From positions 10,503,995 through 10,567,994 of the forward strand of contig NC_049990.1 of the NCBI RefSeq assembly GCF_000003815.2: a DNA stretch of 64,000 nucleotides. Direction: 5' to 3'. Each line of letters begins with the position of its first letter. The first letter of the stretch is position 1. The notes under the pieces were generated by a model that did no database searches, was not told the origin of the DNA, and saw nothing but the letters and a program-made list of their open reading frames with translations. Below are positions 48,954 to 63,000 of the stretch, piece by piece. A program made the translations under genes and the position numbers. This DNA is from Branchiostoma floridae. Taxonomy: Eukaryota; Chordata; Leptocardii; Amphioxiformes; Branchiostomatidae.

Positions 48954-49430
48954 CTTAGGGCCATTTACCGAGCGAGAAGGTCGCCTGGAAGATGGTAATC
49001 CGTTTAAGCCCTCACGGTCAAAGAGGGATCACGGTGTCATGCTTGGCGCTTAAACTAGTCCGATGGTATCATACATTGTGGTGAATGCGGGATTTAAAAG
49101 CGGAGAGGGATTCAGGGCAACTCTAACCCCAGTATAGGTCATTCGGAAGATAACAGTGAGCATGTAAACCACTTGAAATTCAGGCATGAATTTGCAAATG
49201 TGAAATAATTGTATTAAAGCAGATGCCATCGTATCTATGTTTTCTTTATGTCGTGAATATTATGAATTACTTAAAGTCATATATCATATAACATATATTG
49301 TATGTATGTCCGTAAACTATATTTTGCCACATACAGGGAGATATTCAAAATCATTCCATCATATATCTACCTGATAACATGTAGGCCAATTTATATGCAA
49401 CCCTATGCAATAACAATGTTATATATTTCT

Positions 49431-49563
49431 GACACAGCATATTGTTGTCAATGTAGTGTTTTTGAGTAATAGCATGTGTAATTATATTGTACATTCCAGA
49501 CACAGCATAATGTTGTCAATGTAGTGTTCTTGAGTACTAGCATTTGCAATAACTCTTATATTG
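49431..49563. repeat. Tandem duplication, 68 bp units
   Basis: GACACAGCATATTGTTGTCA and GACACAGCATAATGTTGTCA start two adjacent units (49431 and 49499), both continuing ATGTAGTGTT-TTGAGTA-TAGCAT. Confidence 0.9.
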
Positions 49564-51564
49564 TTAATTGACACTCATAACATGAATTTTAGATTAGGTC
49601 TTTAAAGTTAAGTTGAGTCTACTTTCATGTATGCCTTCTATCTTAAGAATAATAGCTCTCTGTGAAGTTTGATTAATCGTTCTACCACAAGTATTCATCG
49701 TGATTTTGGCGTGAATCAGCGAGATCGTCACAGATAATTGCTTGAGTCGGAAGATGAACGAAGCCCAGTCACTTGTGCCGAAGGCGGTGCAGAAGGTATG
49801 CGATGAAGTTTTATTAAATCCGTAGGAAATGTGATTTGTCAATGGCCGTACGTACGTTCATTGACATACTAACTTTTCTTCTCGTAGGATCTGAACGTGC
49901 AAAAAGACACGTAAACTTTATTTTGAATTATTAATTTACTGTCTTGGCTGAAATTCGAGTACATGCATGGTCAAGGTTTCCAAACTAACAAGTAGCTATT
50001 TTCAAGTGCTAACCTTGGGAGAAGATACAATGAATGGATACACTATCAATAGGTTACTAGGTTGAAAATTATACTCGAAGTTACATCAAATACTACATGT
50101 CTTAACACAAACACAAATACATAAGAAATTTATTTTGGCTTATCACATCTCCGTAAATACGTTTGCATTGTATTATACATAGCTGGGAAGGCTATGTATT
50201 CCTTTTTTACGATAATATAATTTTTCATTCAAAGATTAAGCACCTGAGCTACTTATGTGTGTAGGTCTAGCAAAAAAGTGACGAAAATTCCATTTTTAAT
50301 GGCTTGTGTACCATATCATTTAGAATTTTGTATATTTTCTGTAGAATAAAATTGAAATTATTATATTTATGGTTAATATAACTTACAAATGTCAACGTAC
50401 AGGCGGCTATTGTTTGTACTACAGCAGAACGTCCGGTTTGAATTAGACTTACACACTTCGTTGGGACTTTCGAAAACTTGTATGTAAGTAAATAAAGTAA
50501 GATTAAGTCAGCACGTGCGCTGCAATCGGTACGCTTATTGATCACCATAGGATCTTCGGATGTCCTTAAAAACCTGCCAAAATAACAATCAAAATCGTTA
50601 AAATGTGTCTAAAGGGATAAAAATACATTAAGAACATTGCATTTTAATGTGGATAACTTGAAGCGGAAATTACGGAAATCATTGGAGGCCAAACACAAAC
50701 GTTTACATTGGTGGACATTATAGTATAATTACTCACATGGGTAATTTACTACTCGTTCGTCGTTCTTCTGTGGGGACAGATGATTGAAGTTGTTTCATCT
50801 GCACAGTCCCGCGTCGTTCATTATTGTTGATTTTAGAGAGTAAGCGTTGACTATCACGCCTAGGGATATTTTTGTCACAAATATGGTCCCACATATGATG
50901 TATATAAAGCAGCGCAGGTAAATGTGTTCGTCTCCCACATGTACATTAAATGTTGAAAATTAATGTATCTAAATCGGTTTGTTAAAATCTCAGTTTTGTC
51001 CCAGAATGTTAATCAAAATAGTTATTCAATCACCCTGTAGGGATGTACAATAAAACTTAATGAGAACTAAAATGTATATAGACACAATCAATATCAGTGC
51101 TTTCATGATTGTGAATATTTACCTGGCCCCCTGTGCCCTCGCTTGTCTAGGATATTTTCTAGTCACACTAATAAGACATCATAAATGCTGCAATTGACTG
51201 ACATCAGTCCGATAAAATAAAAGAGGTCAAACTATCATGCACCAAAGTGTTGAAAGATATCGGGACACATTTTAGGTACGTTAAAATGCAAATTTTATTG
51301 ACCATTATATACGAGTGATATACACATAAATGCTACTATTTGAAAGTTCGTTTTGCCTCTGTAAAGCATCTTGTTTTTCTACGTTTGGAAAACATAGACT
51401 GCACTATGTCAAAGCTTCGCTAGATGGTGCTTTTGTACGATTTTCAGGGCCTTTCGGCAAATAGTATAAATAGCAACAACAGGGGTTAAATACTAAATGC
51501 TAAAATAAAGCTTTTGAGTTCAATTTATGTACATATCCATGTACATTATTTCGTATGTGTATGT

Positions 51565-51715
51565 ATACAAAGCTGCATATTTGAGGCTGATTAGTATCAT
51601 TTTAATGCAATTTCCAACATATTGAAGTCTTGTCAATACTAGTGATTTCAAATTAGCCTTGTGATGTTTATCAGAAAACAATAACAGATGGCCTGTAAAG
51701 AATAACAGAAAAGTA
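51565..51715 (+). mobile_element. Diverged partial copy of the fold-back family
   Basis: AAAGCTGCATATTTGAGGCT, CAACATATTGAAGTCTTGTC, AATACTAGTGA and ATAACAGATGGCCTG..AGAATAACAGAAAA follow the order of the right arm at 47000-47165. Only one arm is recognisable. Confidence 0.6.
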
Positions 51716-54700
51716 GTACAACAAGACCATAGCATGTCCAGGAGAAATATTAAAAAAACTGGAACGTTCTGTGGCAATACCAAGGTCACACAACAGCGTT
51801 CCAAATTCGACATTGACCTTCGTCTTCCCAACCCCTATCCAAAAACCAAATATCATTTCAATCCATGTACATCGTCTTAAATCATACACATACACAGCCC
51901 ATGGGATTGCTAAGTTTCACTTAGATGGTCTATCTCTTGATATAGCCCGAGACTACTCAACATCAGACTACAGTAACATAGATCAAAGCATTGACCTGAC
52001 ACCCTCTACAGCAAACCCCCGCCAGCATGATATATTGGCGCTGATTGTGTCTGCAAACTTAATGCTTCAACTCACTTATCTTAAGTTCCCCGTGAGCCGA
52101 CTTGTTCAGCTTACTATGCACTTCTACAACTGTCGTTATCGGACGCTGGGGGAAATATACAATGTGAAGAATACCTAGAAGTTACAGGCACTTTGTCAGC
52201 ATTTACGTTGGATGATCCGCTCATGTTCAGTTTGTCCTTTTTGATTCGTAAGTTGCTTAGAAGCTATTAGATCACAAATATATATTCACAGTCTTTCGTA
52301 ACAAATACTGTTTGGGTTCCTGTGAAGTTTAACGTTAGATTCCTTCTTTCCTGAAGATACTAATTTGGTCCCATTTTATGTATTTGTATTTAGTGTACTA
52401 TGTACTTAAATGAAAATCTGCCAGCCTGTATAATAAAACCACCCATCGGCATAACATACCATGCACCACTGCCTGGCTGAATTTTAAGACTCCTTCAGTT
52501 GTAATTTTGCAAGTGGCTGCGCATGGGATAAGTTAAAGATCACGTTCGCTCTGGGGAGTTGGTCTGACTCCAACCGCATGCGGCGGCATCTTTGCCAACA
52601 GGCTATCACAGCGCTCCTGGTAACGAGAGATAGCTCGACGTGCTTGGTCTCCAGAAATCCCCGGTGTCTCATTTCCAACGTGTTGCCTTCGGCCAGAACG
52701 GAAATATTCGCAACAGCTTCCCGGCAATCTTTTCCCCTCCATCTTTCTAACTACAAGCAGTAACGCAGGAGTGTCTGAGTTTATCATGAGGTAGCCCCCT
52801 CGTGAAGTTGTTGATTTGCCCCAAGCAACTATAGCTAATGTTTTGACATCATTTCTATGTGGAGCTATACTTGCAGCATTTCTATATTCTTTTATGTTTA
52901 AATGTAAAAATTTGTACGGTTCACTTAAGTTCATTCTCTGAGAGGTGACACCACTGCACTGAAACACTCTGAGCTGTTATATTTTATACATTCTATTTCT
53001 GCACAAGTGAACCTTTTCTTTACACATAATATGCCACCGAATTATCTTCAAAACGTTGTGGAGATCTGTTTAATATTCAACGGTTCAAATGCATCACTAG
53101 TATGCGCTAGGCACAATGAACTCCTTGAGGCCAATAGTCAATGGCATCATTGTACTTGCCAGGGATTGTCCTGAAGAATTGCTAATGCCACCACGGTAAT
53201 TGATTGCAGCTTCAACCTATCTTCAGACACAGGAGGATCTGGTTGCAACTCGAGTGAATGTGAATTAGGCCCTTCTCCAGCGGCAGGTATGTTCTTAACT
53301 TCCTACTGTCAAGAGAATATAACGCCTCTAGGGCTGCTGTATGAGAAAATCGTATAGTTTAAGTGTTGTGCCGTGTGCGTCCTTAGAGAGGTCACGTCGT
53401 CTGCGGTTTAAGTGAGTACAGTTATGATTCTTACCTTTACAAAAGACACCTAACTTTAGCATCAAGACGAGTACAATCATGGTATAGATATATTCCACGG
53501 GTGTTCAAGATTAAGGTTTAGTGCATACATGTAAAAAATGTTAACTAATGACTTCAGAATGTTCACTTAAAGGGAATCAATTCTACACGCTAGAAGTATT
53601 TGGGATATTTGGGCTGAAAATGTCAATGATACATGGTAGTATGGAAAATCAATTTATAGTTGCATACTTATGACCGTGGTTTTGATACGTTCCAGGTTGC
53701 GAACAATGTAAAATTTCTCATATCTTATAAACCAAAAAGTAGGCAGATAGTGCATACAAATACGGAATTATTCACAAAACGCTCAGCTCTTACTCTAAAT
53801 GATGGTGCTTTGCTCTAATCCCCATGTGTTCATCACATCAATATAACCTTGGGAGGGCAAGGGCCATGATGAATTTACCATTAGGAACTCAGCATTGACT
53901 GCACGGCATGCAAACGTACAGGAGTGTAGCCACCCCCTGTGCTCTCTGCACCTTTTCATCACAGAAACATCAAAGAGCATGTTTTAGCTTTTATGTCTCA
54001 GGGCTTTAATCTCCAGTGTCACGACCAACAGTGAGTACGCATTCCTGAGTATGAATCATAATTTACCTTTATGCATCCTGGCCCGCCATTAGAAGAAAAA
54101 AAAATTTGATTGTGGTGACTCTTCATCAACTTTGAAAATTGGCTTAACTGTTTTTGGCTTAGTTGTAGGCGTGCATAGCTTTTATACACGAGAATGAGAT
54201 CGTTTAAGTTGAGTAAAAAGGAATGCGCAGTTGTCAGATCTTAGAGAAAAAAGAGTCTGTAGGACGTAAACCTCCATGCATGAAGTAATCATAGTGTTTG
54301 CGGTGTGGTGTTTTCAGGAATAAAAAATTCTTTAAAACCTGTTCCCATTTATGTCAATGGAGTAGTCAAAACACTAACCAAGTGGCAGTATATATACTAG
54401 TAACCAAGGTAGGAAAGCCAGCCGGAGCATAACCTCTGCTTGGAGAGTAGCTTGGCCACAGCTATATCATAGGCTAACATTAGACAGGTGACAGCTTATC
54501 TAATGGGCTGTACCTTCTGAATGAGGACGTCAATAATAGTACAAAACCTGAAAATACTGCTACAGTGGCCCACATCACTATGTTTACTGAGGGCCACAAT
54601 GCCTACCAACATATTTAGAAAAATTCAAAACAAATCCATTAAAACGATCATATGAGTTGTAAGTGTGAACGCACAAACACAGCCAAAAGCAGTACCCTCA

Positions 54701-55810
54701 GTAGAGCTCACAAACCTCATTCCGAAAGGTGAATATGTACCAAGAAATCAATATTTGTATCCTTGATGTTTGTGGGATTTATGACTGACATTTTTCGAAC
54801 GTTTTTGGTGAATATCTAACTTGCCATCTTGTAATAAGTTTAGTTCTGCATCCGTATATATATATATTTATTTGAATTCAACATTATAAGAGGAACGGAC
54901 ACGATACATTTACCACGTATTATCCGATATGAGTAACGAGGAAGACAAAGGAGCGAACTTGTGAGACCTAACGTGAAAATTTGAGATAAGACTCGTCTGC
55001 CTTTCCAAGGAATGACAGATGATTTCCGAATCAACGACTGGCGAGGAACTGTAGTTATTACATACTTGACAACGGCTAATTATAGATAAAATTGTACATG
55101 GGCAAATGATTGTACATGGGCAGTGGAAACATACATCATTCATATCTGATTCTCACTATTACTAAGAGGTAACCAAGTGTAAGGTACCTCGTTACACTTT
55201 TTTTAGAAGGCAATTGAAGTTGTCGCACTTGATTCCCCCAGCTAGACCTGTTCAATAAGATTGTCTGGGAAGCTATATTAAACTGTCTACACAGCCTATT
55301 TACGTGTCCAGTGGCTCGGCGTGTGCTCAAACATGATACTGTTCATGCAGTTTACGGCTATTCTCGTATCTGAATTCGATACATCTGGTAAATATAAATA
55401 GCATAACAGGGATGGTCAGAACATCCTCAAAAACTGCTGTCTATGTAGCAGTATTACTGACTGGATGATAAACCAAGAACCTCGATAAATGGTAGATGTA
55501 CATTCGGCATTGTTTATTGAGGTGAAACACGGTTATTTTTCTATTGGTGTTCAGTGCAATTTGGCAGCACCATGGGTCACGTTTTCAGCCAAGCACACTG
55601 GGGCTGTACCCTACTTCTATTGACAAGCTTATCGGACTCACTGTAATGGCATGATAGATGTACGCCATTTTCTAATTAGCGATACACTGCAGGGCCTGTA
55701 GCTGTCAATAGTTGACCTCTTACTTGGCCCATGAAAGTCCGAAAATTGGCGAGTTTCAAAACTAAAGTAGATCCTAAATATGGAAGAAATTGGCATTTAA
55801 CAATTGTAAT

Positions 55811-55874
55811 AATGCCAGGCAAATCTGGCAATGTTAGCTTTTTTTGGCAAACGTTACCAGACTTACCTGGCATT
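55811..55874. repeat. Compact hairpin of ~28 bp arms
   Basis: 55811-55838 and 55846-55874 are inverted copies (AATGCCAGGCAAATCTGGCA against the complement of TACCAGACTTACCTGGCATT) with a T-rich loop of about 7 nt. Most positions pair, with a few G-T-type changes that would still pair in RNA. Confidence 0.75.
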
Positions 55875-56894
55875 TACTGCTATTGGTAAATACCACTTTT
55901 TGTGTGGCAACGTATTTTGGTTTCAAACAATGAAACAACCTTAGTCCTTTTCTTAAACAACGGTGTTATTTTAGCAAAATTATCTATTACGACAACTACT
56001 CCGTTTATCATCTACTGAACAACATGAAACTGCAGAGGACACGTTAGTGATGGAGGCTTGAAGTCTTATATTAGTTTCTTGTGACAGAGAAGATGAACCA
56101 CTGATTAGCAGTTTGATACGGACTTGTTCTAGTCCATGTAAGTTCTTCACATCAGTTCTGTAGATTGCAGAGAAGGATCACTCCTTTCGGGTCACGTTAG
56201 CAACATACCAGTATACACGCCTGTAGAAATACTCAGTGATGTAGAACTTTATACCCACAAGGGAAAGCATGACCTTCGCAAGATTTAGCGCATCCATTGG
56301 GCAAGATGTTTAAACTCGATTCCCTACATACAGGCTACAAGCCCCTCCAGCGAACACAGCTATGACTAGATGATAGCATCTACGATTAGGCACAGTTTGG
56401 GAATTACCAGCAAACAGCCGCAAGGAATGAAGGGAGTACTTAAGTGTACCCTATGAGGGGATTGGCGACTGTGAAACATGTCTTTACATGCTCGCCGCTA
56501 GCAAAACTTTACCACATCGATTATAACAGCTTGATAGAGTACCCTGTTATCCACCAATGCCTCCTTTGAAGATAATTGTTGGTAAAATGGAACTTTTTGA
56601 CGTTGTGATGGATGTTCACACACTAAATCCTTGAGGGTGTATTCCTATTGGAATCTAGTAATGATGAATTTTTAAAACATTGTAACTTTATGATTTATGC
56701 CTATCTTTTTCTTAAGTATGTTTCAGACATAAAAGGGTTTAAATTGCAATCCATGCGTTATTCATTGAGCGAGGACGTGCAAATGTATTTTTTTGATAAT
56801 CTATATAATCGAACTTTTCGTCGCCTCTGCGGACTGTGATGTAATTACTATGTTTAAGTATGAGAGGAAGTAAGAAGGGGATCACACAATGGAT

Positions 56895-56908
56895 CACACA
56901 CACACGCA

Positions 56909-56948
<40 letters not shown>

Positions 56949-56960
56949 AACAAACAAACA
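56895..56960 (+). repeat. (CA)n microsatellite with (CAAA)n end
   Basis: About 54 bp of CA dinucleotides with CG interruptions, then four CAAA units. Confidence 0.95.
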
Positions 56961-58744
56961 TAGTGTATGCTTTCAATGTCCTCATCGCTATAAAGAGTGG
57001 TTTCAATTGATTGAATCGTTTCATTGTGTTAGATGATCTTTTTCACATCAAATAATTTATGCAGTGCTTTTCCAAAACATTGTTTAGATTGGACTTGATG
57101 TTGATATCAGAAACATCCTTTTTTTCGTTTAGTCAGGAATATTGTCAACGCTTCACAGCAGTTACGACTTTAACTTTACTTCACATACACTTCATCAATG
57201 ACCACATCAAATGGCTGTTTGGTATTCGCTGTGTGGAGGGCAAATTGAATTACCAACACTTGTTCACACCATTGCGTCGTAAAGATTGATCATATACCGC
57301 ATCCGCCAAATTACTAGCGACACTTTGACCTTACTTAAACCCTAGAAATAATTTGAGTCTGACCCAACCGCAGCCACTTCCGATCTCTCCTTCGGGTCAC
57401 GGAATCTGTCCCGAAGGACGGGAGGTCATCGACATGACGAATGGTGTGGGGTAAGGATGGATTGGGCTGTCTTGACTGGAATTTCCACATTCTGCATAGT
57501 ACTTGATGGTCGTTCTGCACTCATTCCTTTGAACATAGATTACAATTTGGCATCACATGCAGAATGTAACGCTAGTTCACCATTATTCGCGAGGTAACCT
57601 ATATCCCTTTTACTTAGAAACAGGGCAATAAGGGATATCAAGTCGATGGACAGCTGTGGTTTCGAAGTGCATTTCTGTTTGGTATTGCAGTTTGAAACCA
57701 CCGTCGGTCGACTTGATATCCTTAAATACCATAGTCTTGAATACAACGGATAAAGGTTACCCCGCAAATAAATGTGAACTAGCGTTAACATTAGATAGAC
57801 GGTACGATTGAGGTCAACGAACGATCTATGTACGCCGATATTCTTCATGGACCATTTATGATTCAAAGTCTTAGATACTTGATAGACAATTGAGAACCTA
57901 AGATTAGTTTTTGTATCCCCTACATGTATGTTTGAAATTACATTTCCAACGTCGAATACAAATGAGTGGGTATCTTGAGTGTACATAGTTACCCTTAACG
58001 CGTACTTTAAAACGCTGTAACTTTCAAACGACCATGGCAAGCGGCTCTATATATCAGCCTTTAATGCTCACTAACTCAATTCTAAGCCTCGGCGGCAGTC
58101 TTGCGTATCAATGGGGGCAATGGCACACTCCTAATGTTGTTAATTGGCCCAGTCAGTACACGTTATATACAATAGATTTCTTATAATGTGACAAAATGTC
58201 AGGTCAAATAATTATGAATTCATAGTGCTGTCTACATTTAGCTCAACATCTGTGACTCTAGCTATGGGATATATGTTTTTATGTCATACCTAGGCCGTTA
58301 CAGCGTTCGATACGGGTGTTATGGACCGCTCTGTATTATACAGCACCTCAAAGGCTTTCCAACTTCTCGTATTCCATGAGTTTCCAAACCACTATTCGAA
58401 CTAGTAAATATCTTATTACACTCTTCAGAACCAGTATTAATAAAAATATTTTTTAAAATTTTGTTAGGAAAGCAGTGCATGTCCGGATAAAATATGTTAA
58501 GAAAGATTTATGAATATACTCCCTCTAGCTAGACGTCTGAGGTTTATCGCTCTTCTGTTATTGGTAACTTGTACCGTAACAGCGATAAAGGACGCAGCAA
58601 ATTATCGCAGGGATTTCAGACGGGGGCCACTGGATCTTTGTTTGGCAACCATTACTGTTTATGCTAATATAGTATAAGTTTCAAAGCTGACCACTGGCAT
58701 TCTTGATACTCATGCAAGAGCAAGAGAAATTAGATTGAGAGTTA

Positions 58745-58882
58745 TGGAATCAATAATCTACATAAATAACAATAAAAAGGCTATAAGGTGACCGATACAC
58801 GTCAGCACATGGTCTTTTTATAATATTTATGTAGATTATTGATTCCATTAACATACCATGTGTTGATGTGTATGTGGTAACC
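58745..58882. repeat. Two interleaved inverted repeats (order A-B-A'-B')
   Basis: A (58745-58768, TGGAATCAATAATCTACATA..) is perfectly complementary over 24 nt to A' (58824-58847). B (58787-58813) is complementary, with few mismatches, to B' (58855-58882; ACCATGTGTTGATGTGTAT). Because B starts before A' and B' follows it, the two stems interlock like a pseudoknot instead of nesting. Confidence 0.85.
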
Positions 58883-60027
58883 GATGCATCTGCGTCTACG
58901 AAAATTTCAATTATCCATACAAATAAGGCAGTAACGTTGGTAAATGTTCTTAGGCAATTCGAAGAACAATTTCGAGGAAACCCCATTAGGAGGCATATAC
59001 CACACTGACCGGAATGGCCCTATGTTATTAGATGGTCGCGGCTGCCAGTACTTATTTTGGTTTAATTTTGCAAATGTCGGTACCAACATCATTTTATGAA
59101 CAACTTTCCAAGCTGAAAAAAATACTTGATATGCATGTATCTCTATACTTAGGAAGAGGTAATGTTTTGCTATTTAAGACATTGTATATACATTTATTTT
59201 GCACTGAACAAATTTTCTCAATTTCAGTATTTCGCTTCATTGAAAAGGTTTATAACAGTCAATACAGAAGAAAAACTATTTCAAATAGCTTATCAGAATG
59301 TTAATACGTTTTTATCTACGCATCATCAAAACAAAACGCATGTATTGCAGAAGTATAATTACAGCGATACAACAATGTGATGTCTCACTACATCTACAAG
59401 GACTAATACATACATGCATGTACCTGTTTAACTTCAGACAGCTGTAAAGGTATGGACAGATGGAGCTTATGGTACATGGTTTATCTAATTGCAATAGCAT
59501 CATTTTTAAGAGTTCGTTGCTGCCGTAACTGGTAGCGTCTGCCCTGACAACCCATCAGACGAATAGCCTGTCCTCCGACTATGACCTCCGTATGTACTGA
59601 ACAGTAACAGAATAGGCCACGTTTATTGAATATCCAGCAAATTAGATGGGAGTGTGTTCTGATGACCAATCAATAGCAGCTGTGGTGGCGTCGGCGCCAA
59701 GGCTAATCTGGCTCTACTATCGATGTCCAGAATAAAACAGTTGCGGTGATGTGGTGAATATCTTGCGGAAAGGGTCAATGTCAGCAGGCAAAACCACGCA
59801 CGGCGATACCTCTTACCTCGTTGCTACATGTTATTTTAGATTAACATTTCATTGTTAATTTTCATCGATGATATTTGTAAGTTATTGAAGGTATGCACCA
59901 TCATTAAATTCCCATTTAAGATCCTATATTGTAATTTCAAATGTATGTAGTTTTTTATATGATGAAATAAGAACTCAATGAAGAATAATTTACACCACAG
60001 CCGACCGATGATTATATGTATTACTAA

Positions 60028-60075
60028 TGGAGATCCCCAATAAATAAACAAACAAACAAACAAACAAACAAACAA
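60028..60075 (+). mobile_element. LINE-like 3' tail with (AAAC)n
   Basis: GGAGATCCCCAATAAATAAA followed by about eight CAAA/AAAC units, a typical retroelement 3' end. The upstream ~200 bp may belong to it but has no coding match I recognise. Confidence 0.45.
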
Positions 60076-63000
60076 GAATTGTGTGCAAAGAGCTGAGGTC
60101 ATTCACCGGGACACTGAACTGGAATATTCTTCCCATGTTTATGTTTTATTCAAGAGCATTGGTTTTACAGGCTCTCAAGAATTTTGTCCTTGGGTTCTAT
60201 TGATATGGCATTATCCCATAGAGAATATAGCGGACAGCACTTTTGTGAATCGAAATCCCCTGCAAGGCGACACTTCTTCCCCGGTAAAGTTATCATTTAG
60301 ATATGCGTATCAAGTGTTGAGTATCAGGACCTTTTATCGCCCAATTGTGTATGCAAGAGCTCGACACGAATGTAGTGACAGAAAAAAGACACCGAAAGTG
60401 AAGGGTTCCCTTTTAGAGAGAGCTGTGGTAGGGATTACCCAGCCGCGGTGGGTCTCACCCAATCATTTGGTTTGACGTGTGACAAAGAGGTTCCGACGTG
60501 CGTGGGATGTAATACACAACCGGCCATTGCACGGGAAGGTCTGTGTGCTACCTGTCTTTGTCTCTCTCCTGGTGTATTCCCGGAACACACGGTGCGATCT
60601 ATCAGGTGTTGTTCAGGACAATTAGGCACGGTGGACCCAGCTCATCTGACCATGTGGCCACCTGCCGTGACTGTTAATTAGGGAACCAAGGTGGGTCGAA
60701 TGTCGTTTAATCCTCATTGGTTTGATGGTAGTAAAATTGAGGTTTTCCTAGAGTTACACTCGGATGGTACTAGTTTGTATTTTCTAGATGCATGGTTGGC
60801 TTTTGATTGTCTCTTCTGATGTCTTAAAGAAACAGTAACTTAATTTGTAATATATTTGTGGAATCCGGTAGAATTGATCTTATAATCGAATCAAACATGT
60901 AGAAGTATCGAGACACCATTTGGGCATGTAGAATGTGGCTACTGGGACTTAACGTAAGTTACAGTGGGCAAACACGTGCATATGCTTGTATGGTAAGACC
61001 AGGATTAGCCTTCATATATTGTGATTAGTCTTCATATGCTTACATCGTCGCTAAATCCTTGTTTGAAAGCAAGTAGAATACTTGAATGACAGTTATTGGG
61101 ACCACGACGTTATCGTCTGTCAGACGAACGTTCGTATTTTCCTAGCGGACATCTCAACATTGACAGACAAGACATGTAAACATTGAAAAAATTCAGAAAA
61201 GGCAAAATTAGGCAGATAAATCTTTTAACTATGGTTTAAAACAAAATCAGTCGACTTGAAAATTGACCTAAATGTATTTTGCAGGCAGTATCAGGCAATG
61301 CCATTCCCTTTAACCCTTTTCTAACTTCACAAATGACTATTGACAAATTACTATTGGGCATGGCAGCACCTTTTATGATGGAATTGCTCCCCATACGGTG
61401 ATTTGCACCGTCACGGTAAGCACGGGAGGCTGTTGCGTGTCTACGGCCATGGCAACCCTCCAGCCTAGCGGGGCAGGCAATTTCCCTTCTCCACCAGATG
61501 AAATAGACATTGATTTTTTTTGTTCAACAGGCATCTTTAGGTAATTCGTCCCTGTTGGATCAGATTACTTATCCCCTTGCAGCAGGACATGTCAAACGGA
61601 TACTTCATGACCTGTAGAAAAACGGCAAGTTGGTTTAAGTAATTCTAAATGAATAGCTTTCAAGTTAAACGCTGCATTCACTGGGCAAGAAACATTGAAG
61701 TAGAAACCACTAATCTGAAATAAAAAGTTCTACAAGTTTTTATCTAAAATTCTCAGAGCATTCGTTTTATGGTTTTTATGGTAAAAACGCTTGAAGCATC
61801 AAATGCCCTCGCTTACTGATTTCCCAATAGAATTCGTTTATAGTTGACTGTAAAGCACATAGGATTTCTTGTTCCTTAGAGAACTCAAGTAGTTGTCTAA
61901 AATTTATGGTAAAACGGAAAAGTGAAACATTGGTTTGCTGTAAAAGTTTTAGGTTTATTGGAGTCATCATAATAAAAACCATGGGCAATCCTGAAATCAT
62001 TCATCCGCTGTTTGGTCAATGTGAAATATATGTACTGCTTGTAGCAAAACCTTAAGTAATATTAAGAATCTATTGCCCATAAAAAGTCACTCAATTTCCC
62101 TAGGCGAAATTGAACTCACATCAAAGAGAGGCAGTACTTATTAAGAAATAAAAATGCTTTGATCTGACTATGACATAAACTATTCATAATCGATGGCATT
62201 ATGCTAAGATATTTTATGCACAAAGTAAACGTGCGCTTTGCTTGGCAGCAATCTACATGCAATGTATGTATCCATGACAAGCATGAAGCAAAGACAACCA
62301 TTGACCCAGTCGTGTTTCTGCATGTGGATACTGTCGCCATAGGCCAGTGCAATACTAGTGTATCAAAGAACAAAGCAGATACAGACATTTAGCATTTGCA
62401 TACGACAATGATAAGTTTCTTGTACATGCATTTCATAATACATTTATTTTTAATGAGACCCCATCTTGAAACTGCATTGGAATGCACATAATTTTTCAAC
62501 TACGGAAATGCGAACTTATTGCAAACCCTGTCCTTTGATGAACTTTAAAAACAAGCTTTTGGTTGTAATTTTGCAAAGGAAAAGAATTTCGTACTACAGG
62601 CGTGTAGAACATAACCGTATGGTGCTTTAACGCACTGAAAACATATGGATACGTAACTACACTTAAAGGGCACAGCACGAACTCAAAATCCTTTGGTAAA
62701 AAGAGCCGGCGTATAATGGTTTTGTGGAGGCATCTCATGCATCAATGCTACACTTGAATAGCGTTCCAAGTACCAAGAGTGAAGAATATAGGCTTTCCGT
62801 ACACATTCTGGGAAAGATGCTATGAGAGTCAAGTGGTATGTCCACCCACGGAAGAGACTATGTACTCTTGCAGTGAGTATGCATTAAAGGTACTATATCA
62901 TTTCATATCATAGTTGAGGAAAACGTTGACACCCCGCAATTATAATTAATACCAACGCCTCTGCACCCCCTAAAGTGTTGCACTCCAAAACAGATTAAAC

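Noticed and set aside
49753-49797. Possible short first exon (ATG, 14 codons, then AAG|GTATGC)
   Set aside because: Too short to show homology and no partner exon found.
51771-52178. 135-codon plus-strand frame
   Set aside because: Starts just downstream of a repeat copy, no domain, composition like the background.
57540-58040. 166-codon minus-strand frame, the longest in the downstream region
   Set aside because: No recognisable motif, no supporting splice or promoter context. Length alone is not decisive in 64 kb on six frames.
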